A stretch of DNA of 12,201 bases from Haplosporangium gracile (lineage: Eukaryota; Mortierellomycota; Mortierellomycetes; Mortierellales; Mortierellaceae): assembly GCA_015499985.1 (NCBI GenBank), contig JAAAUF010000779.1, positions 1 to 12,201 on the forward strand. Reading direction: 5' to 3'. Positions within the stretch are counted from its first letter, which is position 1, and each line of letters starts with the position of its first letter. The notes beneath the pieces were generated by a model, which saw only the letters and a program-made list of their open reading frames with translations, was not told where the DNA came from and did not search any database. The position numbers were made by a program, and so were the translations under genes. Of the stretch, positions 1-8,067 are shown in pieces.

Positions 1-1147
1 CACCCCCACCCCTCTTCCTCATCCTCCTATCCTCATGGGTCCTCTCATCCTTGCTCAAGTCCTAACGTCAAGAAGGGAGTGTCCCTCACTGTTCATGCAA
101 CCCTTTATTTCCCCTTACAACAAAAACGCTATGTGAACTAGATAAAGGGGGGCAGAGAGAGAAAAGCATGGAGCATCAACAATGGGAGATCAAATTCCTG
201 CATTTTTTTTTCTTGCAGAGTCTGAGTTCTTTGCATGCCACTTCTCTCTTTCATCCCCCATTTATCTTTGTTGTCCTCCTTCACCTTCCCATTCAGCTTT
301 CCGTTTGCTTGCATACTACATGTGCTGCATAAGACTCTCTTTTTGTCTGTTCATAGCACGCCGTTAATAAAAGGTCCACAACGGGACAGAGAAGGAAAAG
401 GAAAGGCGAGAGGAAGGAAAGAGCGAAGGATTACCAGAAGAGAGAGGATAATAAAATGAATGAGACCTCTCATCCACTTTCGTTCTTTTTTCTTTCTCAT
501 CCTTCATTCATTCTTCTTCCACTCTATCCACTCTTTGCCTCCTTCCCATTGTACCGTCTATTCTGACAATTACACTTACCATCGTCTGCGTGCTAAATAT
601 CCGAAGATCGGATACTTTCTTGATACCCTTTAACTCTTTGATTCGATCCTTCTCTCTCTGTCTTTTTTTTCTTCTTTTCTTTTTTTGACCAGACGACTGA
701 AAAACAGGGATACACAATAACGACCAAACGTGCCCTTGCTTCTTTTCATTAGGTAAGTCGTGTTACCAAATCACCAATGCCCATCGCAGTTGTTCTTGAG
801 AGACACAAAGTTAGCCCTCAAGTTGTTGTGTGTACGTGCAATAACAAAAGAGCGATTTGCTCTTTTTCCAATGCTGGTATATTGAAGTATTGAATGGCAA
901 GAAGAAGAAGAAAAAGAAGTAAGAAAGAGGAATAGGGAGAAGACTGGCCAGGTTACGAAAGCCATGGAGGATTGTCGCTTCTCACCCCTCGTACACTCCC
1001 CTCCGCTTTCTCTCCCACTCTTTCCATCCAACTCATATTCGCTCATCTCCATTCGCTGTCCTCACGCATTACGCGCAAGCCCCCTCGTGAGCGTCTGTCT
1101 CCCTTTTCTACTTCTTCCTCCTTCATCCTTCTACCTTCCCACCCCCC

Positions 1148-1171
1148 CTCTCTCTCTCTCTCTCTCTCTCT
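1148..1171. repeat. (CT)12 microsatellite
   Basis: Twelve uninterrupted CT dinucleotides follow a run of seven C. A simple-sequence repeat like this is prone to slippage and length variation. Confidence 0.9.
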
Positions 1172-1176
1172 TATCC

Positions 1177-1230
1177 TCCTCGCCCACTTCGCTTGCGCTC
1201 CTCGCCTACTTCGCTTGCGCTCCTCGCCTC
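1177..1230. repeat. 22-nt tandem repeat, about 2.4 copies
   Basis: Two adjacent 22-nt copies (1177-1198 and 1199-1220) differ at a single base, C versus T at unit position 9. A third copy starts at 1221 and decays after about 10 nt. Each full copy contains CTTCGCTTGCGC. It lies just 3' of the CT microsatellite. Confidence 0.85.
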
Positions 1231-2316
1231 TCGTCACTGTTCTCTGTTCATATATAGCATCCTGTTTTCTCCTGGTCCAATTGCTTTCTCGGTTTACTAA
1301 TCCTCACCTTCAGCATCGGGCTGCTGCTCTTATGGTTCATTGGCGCTATCTCCCTCTCCATCTTTCATACCCTCGTTTTAAACTGTGTCGATGCTCATGG
1401 CCATCCTCATGCTTCGACTAGTAAGCTAGTGATGTCTCTCTTTCTCTCTCTCACTCACTCTATGTAGTTAGTGCCCATCCCTTCTGCAGAAAACCCTCCA
1501 CTCCCTCCTTTCCTTCCCTTTGCTTGGCCTACCTTTCCATGTCCCTCTTTCCCTTCTTTCCCTTCACCCTGAGCTCGGATAATAACACAAAGAAAGGAAC
1601 GAACTTCCCGTCACCCCTCCTTCCCCCTTGAAGGCAAACAAAACTATGCTCCTGGATTATTATTGATTTTATGTTCCCCCACTCCCTCTCACTCGTGTTC
1701 TTTGTCATACTCAGACCGACATTCATTCATTCACTTTCACTCCCACCACTACTTCAGCTGTACTAACTATGTCGCTTCTTTCTACACTGTACCCACAACA
1801 ACCCCTTCCCAAAGTGACGATGGGCTAGAAGTCTCTCCCTAATCCTAAAGGCTTTCATAGAAAATCTATTATACCGCCCCGTTTTCATTGTCTTTGAGCC
1901 TCCATCCAAGCCTTTGGCCATTTTTGTTCTTTGTCTCTCTCTCTCTCGCCGCCTCATTCTTCTCCTTCTCTTTCTTTCTTACGCTCTCTTTCTCTTTCAT
2001 TCTCTCCCTTTCTCCTCTCTTTCTTTCTCCTGTTCACCCCTTGTACTCCTCTTCCTCTTTGTCTCTCCTCTCTTTCACTTACTTGCACATCTTCGACCTT
2101 TCACCTCTTTTATTCTATCTTCTTTTCTCTCATTTCCTTCACCTTCGTTCTTTCCTTTGCTTCATTAATTCTTTTCTCATATTCTCTTCCATCCCGTTCA
2201 TACCCTCTTCCATCCTTACCATCACATCCACTCCTTGTCGCCTTTCTCGCCCTGACATTTATCGCCTTGGACCCTGCGACAACTCAGCTATCACACGTTC
2301 TTGTTCATAACCAGTT

Positions 2317-2350
2317 CCATTGGCATATCAAACAGCCTTTATTTAAAACC
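2317..2350 (+). promoter_or_regulatory. Possible core promoter of the heptad-protein gene
   Basis: An inverted CCAAT box (ATTGG, 2319-2323) and an AT-rich TATTTAAAA element near 2339-2347 lie shortly before the ATG at 2360. The AT-rich element is only about 15 nt from the start codon, closer than a TATA box normally sits, so it may instead belong to the 5' leader. The call rests on motif matching alone. Confidence 0.25.
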
Positions 2351-2359
2351 AAATACGCT

Positions 2360-2590
2360 ATGTCAATGACAACCCTTGCGGCAACGCACGACGGCGGCAG
2401 TGGATGCCTGATCTGCCAGAGTAAGAACCAGCAGATCCAGGCCAAGGACGAAGTGATCCGAGCCAAGGACGCGGTCATTGCAGCTAAGGATGACGCTATT
2501 GCCCAGAAGGACCAGGCCCTGAAGGCTGAGCGTGAGCTCCGAGAACAGCTTCAGAAGCAACTCAAGTTGGCGTCTGCAGGAGGTAACTAA
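2360..2590 (+). CDS. Small coiled-coil protein with CxxC motif and heptad repeats
   Basis: A single-exon frame of 76 residues. I do not recognise a named family. Residues 1-15 are polar. Residues 16-19 form CLIC, a CxxC that could bind metal or be redox-active. From residue 28 five back-to-back seven-residue units follow, the first four of pattern (A/Q)-K-D-x-(V/A)-(I/L)-x, starting at 28, 35, 42 and 49, with a diverged fifth at 56. They continue into a Glu/Gln/Leu-rich end, and the protein stops after GGN. The 7-residue spacing of V/I and A positions predicts an amphipathic helix or coiled coil, so self-association or partner binding is inferred. The frame is open further upstream, but only through CT-rich DNA. 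I chose the ATG at 2360 because composition changes there from CT-biased to balanced coding sequence; a second ATG lies two codons later. There is no signal peptide or membrane segment. Coding is likely; function is unknown. Confidence 0.7.
   Translation: MSMTTLAATHDGGSGCLICQSKNQQIQAKDEVIRAKDAVIAAKDDAIAQKDQALKAERELREQLQKQLKLASAGGN
2441..2545 (+). repeat. Five 21-nt units encoding heptads
   Basis: Five consecutive 21-nt units inside the small gene at 2360-2590 encode its heptads (residues 28-62). Units 1 and 2 share GCCAAGGAC exactly, unit 3 has GCTAAGGAT, unit 4 starts CAGAAGGAC and unit 5 is the most diverged. Most differences between units 1 and 3 are at third codon positions, as expected of an old duplication kept under protein-level constraint. 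Confidence 0.75.
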
Positions 2591-2928
2591 TCAAAAATAA
2601 CAAACATAGTATTTATGTTATTGTTCTTTTTTTCACCCCTGCCAACTATGGGAAAATGAAGACGAGTTGGATGAACGGACAGCTACCTCCCCGTCCCTAC
2701 TTTCATCTCTCTCTCGCTCTGTCGTTCTCGCTCTCTCTTTCTCTCTCTCCTTCACTCTAAGAGCGCACCAACCAACCTGTGGCTCTCTTATTGATCGCTT
2801 GATTCCATGGGTAACACACAAGCTAATCTCGCCCGTTACGTGTACGAGCAACCCTCAACTTTTTCTTCTCTTCCTCTCTTTTTCCCTTCTTTTTTTTAAT
2901 CCTTTTTCATCTTCACTCCTTCATCCTG
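2591..2928. other. Intergenic, CT-rich
   Basis: The AT-rich stretch just after the stop at 2590 is probably the 3' end of the upstream gene. Dense CT-rich DNA follows (2691-2760 and 2850-2925). No domain-bearing frame was seen. An ATG at 2808 opens a short frame beginning MGNTQANLARY, with a weak donor-like GTGTAC at 2837. An alternative first exon of the RRM gene there cannot be excluded. Confidence 0.4.
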
Positions 2929-4154
2929 ATGCTCCACTCGAACTGCCGTCGGTTTCTTCTTTCCCAACAACAAAATCAAAAAGTCAAGGTTAAAACAACA
3001 AAGGACAAGGATCCGTACCTCCACCGTAAGTGGGGGAGCAAGGGCGCGCAGGAAAACTCAGGAGATACTTTTTTTGGTTTATCACGCATCGACCCTGGAC
3101 ATACTGGGAGGGAACCTATTCAGTTGATTGACGAAATTCTGCAGGAGTGTCGGGAACAAAGAATAGCGGTGCAGAGCATACCGAGGCGCACACTGCATAA
3201 CCATCGTCTGTAGAACAACAACAGAGAAGCGGTTCGATCAAAAGCGTCATTTCCACATCCACGCAACCACACGAACACCCCCCCACATGTTGCATGTTCT
3301 TATTTCCCGTAAAATGAGTAAGGGGTACTAACATTATTTTTTATGTGCTTTACGAACTCTTTGTTCTTTTGTTCATTTAGCGACAAAGAAGGCGAGTCTT
3401 GTCAACATCAAGTCTGCGAGCAGTCAAGCCCAAGGTAAAAAAAATGCTACTACAGTGACGGGAATGAATCCCCTTCCTCTTCTTCTCGTCTCTTCATATA
3501 CTTCCTTGTCAATAGGTTCTCCCTTGATTTACACCCTCTAAAGAAAAGTGAAAAAAAGAGAAGCGCGACACTGATTGAACATTACCGCCCTCCTTTTTTG
3601 CTGATCTATTTGTCCTCGTAGAGGAAAAGGACGCTTTGACTATCTACATTCGAAATGTCACCGAGAGTATCACCTATGAGATGCTCCACGATGCCTTCTC
3701 TATCTTTGGCACCATTCGCACCCTGAACGTAGTCCATCCCAAGGTATTACACGCCACAAACCTTATCTTTCTTGATGTTATGCCCTGTCGATGTAACATG
3801 GACATTGATCGTAACCTAACCACCGTACATATTCCATTCAATGGACGATAGGCGTGCGCGTTTGTCGAGTTTGCAACTCCGGAAGCTCATCAAAAGGCTT
3901 TGGCGGCAACGTCTGTTCCTGTGGGGGATGGGCATGAGAATGTGCTAACAGAGAAACGAGTCCGCAAACCACAACAGACTGCAGGCGGTGGGTTTACGCG
4001 ACGTCCATCGACCAACAACCTCAAATCGTTTGCATCCAGTGGTAACCTCCAGGGCAGCTACAACAACAACAGTAACAACAACAATCCCATGAACAGCAGC
4101 AACAACAACAACAATAACAACAACATCACAACCCCTTCCCTCCTCCACCAATAA
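2929..4154 (+). CDS. G3BP-like RRM RNA-binding protein, lacking NTF2 domain
   Basis: Modelled exons are 2929-3025, 3381-3434, 3622-3743 and 3852-4154, giving 191 residues. Splice phases agree at every junction, and the first intron has a GTAAGT donor and a TACTAAC branch point (3326-3332). Residues about 55-130 form an RNA recognition motif: RNP2 is IYIRNV (58-63), followed by an EMLHDAF helix and FGTIRTLNVVHPK, and RNP1 is ACAFVEF (92-98), split from the first half by an intron. The strand order and the basic EKRVRKPQ after the domain resemble the C-terminal RRM of G3BP-type stress-granule proteins, which normally carry an N-terminal NTF2-like domain. No such domain is visible upstream. An Asn-rich tract (about 162-183) follows. 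The first exon and start are uncertain. Neighbouring +1-frame sequence (to 4326) suggests that the natural C-terminus is longer. The gene could be a short functional RRM protein or a decaying G3BP paralogue. Confidence 0.65.
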
Positions 4155-4165
4155 CAACAACAACA
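4062..4165 (+). repeat. AAC trinucleotide (poly-Asn) tract
   Basis: AAC/AAT-rich DNA encodes runs of Asn with occasional Ser, Pro and Met in the tail of the RRM protein. A second AAC block at about 4153-4167 lies just past the stop codon, in the +1 frame, where it would again encode Asn. Such tracts are slippage-prone, and in RNA-binding proteins they are often disordered and aggregation-prone. Confidence 0.85.
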
Positions 4166-4326
4166 ACCTCACGCATCATATGATCAGCACTGCGGCAGCC
4201 GCACCCACGCATACTGGGTCTACAACGCCTGCCAACAGCTCTCACTTGGTGACCAAGATGAATACCAGGGGAACGGATTCGCACGCCAAGGAGGACGAGG
4301 GTTGTGATCTGACTGCGACCTGCTAA
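4155..4326 (+). pseudogene. Out-of-frame continuation of the RRM protein tail
   Basis: Immediately after the TAA at 4152-4154 the +1 frame is open for about 58 codons, from AAT at 4150 to TAA at 4324-4326. It begins with a further run of Asn (NNNNNLTHH) and ends in a polar Ser/Thr/Ala-rich sequence closing with CDLTATC. The Asn run matches the tract before the stop, so this is probably the original C-terminus, separated by a one-base shift within the repeat, by an unrecognised intron, or by an assembly error. Removing 4042-4096 (GT...AG, 55 nt) would also join the two frames. Confidence 0.45.
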
Positions 4327-4964
4327 AAGTTGTTTTGGCAACAAGAAGCGCATGATTGAATGTACATATCTCTTTCTTTGTCTCTTTCACAACTTTTGCC
4401 TCGACATGATAAGGCAAAGAAAAGTAGCTTTCTTTTTTTTTTTCTTTTTGTTTTCTCACTTAGTAGTACCATGCCTTTCAAGCTTCATGTTTTTTCCCTC
4501 TTACCGTGCGCATTCTAATACCCTTTACTATCAATCTTTTTGCAAATAAACAAAGTAACAATGAAACATATCAATGTCCTCCTTTAACCGCTCTGCCGCT
4601 CGCCGTTGGTAGTAGTCTTGGTAGGGGTGGTGGTTGTAAACCCCGGCTCAAATTCTCTTTGTAAAGTAAACAAGACATTAATACAGATACCTACACTTTC
4701 CATAGTAAAAGCATTTTTTCACTACATTAAAAAATATAAGGGATAGTAAATCGCACTTCACTTTTTGGTCGGACACGGAAATCAATCACAACGGGGACAG
4801 CTGCGCTTATCTGAACAGAGACATTCCTATGTTTGGGCAGATGGGCTTTCTATGTCTGGTCACTTGTCCGAAAAACCCCTTTTATTGTCTGAAAGAATCC
4901 TTTTTATTTTCCAAAATAACGGTCTAGCTCTCTCAATTTAATTTTGCTTATCTACCATCAATAG
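4327..4964. other. Intergenic, no gene seen
   Basis: This AT-rich spacer has no recognisable coding segment. An AATAAA at 4545-4550 may serve as the polyadenylation signal of the upstream RRM gene. I looked here for the missing N-terminal FAD-binding half of the GMC oxidoreductase (a GxGxxG Rossmann motif) and found none. Confidence 0.5.
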
Positions 4965-6360
<1,396 letters not shown>

Positions 6361-6990
6361 ACGAAATGCTTATTTAGGGTGGGTTTTATCATCATGCAGG
6401 CAAGCATTGAAAAGTGTGGCTTTGGTGTACATGCAGGGTAATCGTCATAAGTGAGAAACACATAGTAAAAAAGAGTACTCGAAGGTACATGAACGGAAGG
6501 AAGGGGTATCTATCAGATGGACATGCCGTCTTTTGTGTGTGCACCGTACTTTATTTTTCGTGTTTCCATGTTTGGTTGGACATGTCCGAAGAGCTCCGGA
6601 AATCCATAGCGGGGGTCTCACATTTTTTTGATTATTGGTGCACCTGCGTTCATCGCACTTTGAATTGGATGGCAAAATAACGATTTATGATTTTTCCTGA
6701 ATGGGTACAACTCAGTGGGCAAGGGTCTTTTTCTTTTTTGTGACCTCGGCTTCTAGATCTGTCTTTTCATTTTGTTGTCGCTTTTTTTGCAGTAGAGGAA
6801 TGAATGGTATGGCGAGTATGCCCACTACTAGGATTGAGCATGCGCAAGAGAAACGAAAGAAAAAAAATTGGAAAGGGGTTTTTGAGATTTGGGCTGGCAT
6901 TTGTTAACACAATCGACTCGACAATGTGTGTCTGGTTGTCTCAGTTGTCTTTGATAATTTGGATGAGCGCACCCGGATCTAAACATGGTC
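6361..6990. other. Intergenic, no gene seen
   Basis: Short frames occur on both strands, but none shows a recognisable domain. Composition is mixed, with several T-rich runs near 6620 and 6730-6790. It probably contains the 3' end of the GMC locus and distal promoter sequence of the globin gene. Confidence 0.5.
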
Positions 6991-6991
6991 A

Positions 6992-7016
6992 TAGTCCGAA
7001 ATGACTATTCGGACTA
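6992..7016. promoter_or_regulatory. 9-bp inverted repeat upstream of the globin gene
   Basis: TAGTCCGAA (6992-7000) and its exact reverse complement TTCGGACTA (7008-7016) flank a 7-nt spacer. Read as half-sites, this is CCG-N11-CGG, the outward-facing arrangement of the CGG triplets that Zn2Cys6 fungal regulators bind as dimers. It lies about 157 nt before the globin ATG and immediately before an AT-rich TATA-like stretch, where an operator would be expected. The regulator identity is unknown. Confidence 0.45.
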
Positions 7017-7029
7017 AATAAATAAATAC
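7015..7029 (+). promoter_or_regulatory. TATA-like element of the globin gene
   Basis: The AAATAAATAAATAC-type stretch lies about 145 nt upstream of the globin ATG and is followed by a CT-rich segment (7042-7070), a common fungal core-promoter layout. The transcription start is inferred to lie around 7060-7080. Confidence 0.4.
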
Positions 7030-7097
7030 TCAGATATTCTAGCTTCTTTTTTTTCTTCTTTTTCTTCATCATCTCAACATACAAACTCTTCTTCTTT

Positions 7098-7118
7098 CAA
7101 CAACAACAACAACAACAA
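7098..7118 (+). repeat. (CAA)7 repeat in the globin 5' leader
   Basis: Seven CAA triplets continue into CCAACCAAC and an A/C-only stretch up to the start codon. The leader contains no upstream ATG from here to 7173. CAA-rich, unstructured leaders are generally associated with efficient initiation; that role is inferred here. Confidence 0.7.
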
Positions 7119-7172
7119 CCAACCAACACTCCTTCCCAACCCTCCCTCCAACACAAACACACATAACCAACC

Positions 7173-7865
7173 ATGGAACACATTGAGCGCGAGACCCTCT
7201 ACACCGACCCCGTCTACCGCTTCCAGTACGTCGCCAAGTTCATGGGCTTTGGTGACGAGGACATCGATGTCATCAAGGGCGCCGCCGAGCTCGTCAAGCC
7301 CCTCGTCCCCGTCGTCGTCGATGCTGTCTACACCAAGCTCCACCAGTTCGACATCACCTGGTCCATCATGGCCAAGCGCCACGAGGGCTTCGTCCCCAAA
7401 ACCGGAGTGGTCGAGAACGCATCCGAGTTGACCGAAAATGCCGAGCAGATCAAGTTCCGCAAGGATATGTTGAGCAAGTACTTTGACAGACTGTTGACCA
7501 ACCCCTACGATGAGCGCATGATCAAGTACCTCGAGTACGTCGCCCGTATCCATACCGACACTCCCACCAAGAAGTCCAAAATCAACGTTGATGTGATCCA
7601 CATCAATGCTCTCCTGGGTTATGTTGAGCAGGTCCTGATTGGAGGTATCAAGTCGCTTAATCTGGACCGTGATACCGAATACAAGGCCATTGCTGCATTC
7701 GGCAAGTTGCTCTGGATCCAGATGGACTTCTTCCTCAAGTTCTACTGCCAGGATGGCGCCGAGTATCTCCCAGGAGCCAAGGAGGCTGCCGCTTCCAACA
7801 CCACCACCACCGTCGCCATCGCACAACCCGGCATCCTCACCCGTCTCTGGCGCTTCTTCTTTTAG
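7173..7865 (+). CDS. Protoglobin / single-domain sensor globin
   Basis: An intronless frame of 230 residues. It reads as the protoglobin/globin-sensor family of haem proteins: an N-terminal pre-A/Z-helix region (about 8-35, with YRFQYVAKFMGFGDED), helix VKPLVPVVVDAVYTKLHQFD, a central KFRKDMLSKYFDRLL, and EYVARIHTDT, where H127 is the likely proximal haem ligand (F8). A long helix then follows (IHINALLGYVEQVLIGGI) and a C-terminal helix ends near LKFYCQD. After residue 200 comes an Ala/Ser/Thr-rich linker and a hydrophobic, aromatic tail, LWRFFF. Family members bind O2, NO or CO. No signalling domain is fused, so the output is unknown; oxygen binding, NO handling or a sensing role with a partner are all possible. 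The start context ACCATGG is good and no in-frame ATG lies upstream. Codons in the first third are strongly C-ending, suggesting good expression. A poly(A) signal follows. Confidence 0.85.
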   Translation: MEHIERETLYTDPVYRFQYVAKFMGFGDEDIDVIKGAAELVKPLVPVVVDAVYTKLHQFDITWSIMAKRHEGFVPKTGVVENASELTENAEQIKFRKDMLSKYFDRLLTNPYDERMIKYLEYVARIHTDTPTKKSKINVDVIHINALLGYVEQVLIGGIKSLNLDRDTEYKAIAAFGKLLWIQMDFFLKFYCQDGAEYLPGAKEAAASNTTTTVAIAQPGILTRLWRFFF

Positions 7866-7914
7866 AAGATCTGTATATGTTTTTCTTTCCTATCTCCTTG
7901 CATTCACTCAAAAA

Positions 7915-7920
7915 AATAAA
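7915..7920 (+). terminator. AATAAA polyadenylation signal of the globin gene
   Basis: A canonical AATAAA lies 50 nt after the globin stop codon, in an A-rich run, well placed for 3' end formation before the next gene begins at 8068. Confidence 0.6.
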
Positions 7921-8067
7921 TTGTATAACAGTCACCGAGGCTTAGTCAAGGCGCCCACTTTTTGGCACGTACGTATTTGAAATGGTCATTGCCCCTTTTT
8001 TGCTTCTTTTCCACATTCGCTCTCGTCTTTCGCACCTCAAACTTCGCTCTTACACTCTCTCGTCAAC
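7921..8067 (+). promoter_or_regulatory. Compact promoter and leader of the UBP14 gene
   Basis: Only about 200 nt separate the globin stop from the next ATG, so the promoter of the protease gene must be short or overlap the globin 3' end. It contains a CT-rich block (7990-8060) and no clear TATA box, as is common for fungal housekeeping genes. Confidence 0.4.

Larger units (their letters stand above)
1..2330. other. Long pyrimidine-rich region with no supported gene
   Basis: The + strand is dominated by C and T through most of this 2.3 kb, with long CT, TTTC and CCTT runs. Purine-rich interruptions lie near 120-180, 365-460 and 890-970. Open frames on either strand translate to Ser/Leu/Phe/Pro or Arg/Glu/Lys low-complexity sequence, as expected from composition bias rather than selection. 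I recognise no domain, tRNA or other RNA gene. A TATATA sits at 1251-1256, and a splice-like segment at about 1314-1419 is discussed as a finding. CT-rich upstream regions are common in fungal promoters, so part of this may be regulatory DNA for the gene at 2360, but 2.3 kb is long for that role. Confidence 0.6.

Noticed and set aside
771..1052. A 93-codon minus-strand frame
   Set aside because: No recognisable motif or conserved pattern, and it lies in biased-composition DNA.
972..1421. A 149-codon + strand frame
   Set aside because: Its translation is driven by CT repeats and the tandem repeat and matches no domain. Overlapping frames are equally open.
1931..2590. A 219-codon frame that includes the heptad protein at its end
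   Set aside because: The first two thirds are Ser/Leu/Phe/Pro low complexity from CT-rich DNA, open in several frames at once. Balanced coding composition begins only around the ATG at 2360.
7074..7826. A 250-codon minus-strand frame opposite the globin
   Set aside because: It mirrors the C-ending codon bias of the globin gene. The sense frame has clear family features and the antisense translation is Gly/Val/Asp/Leu filler.
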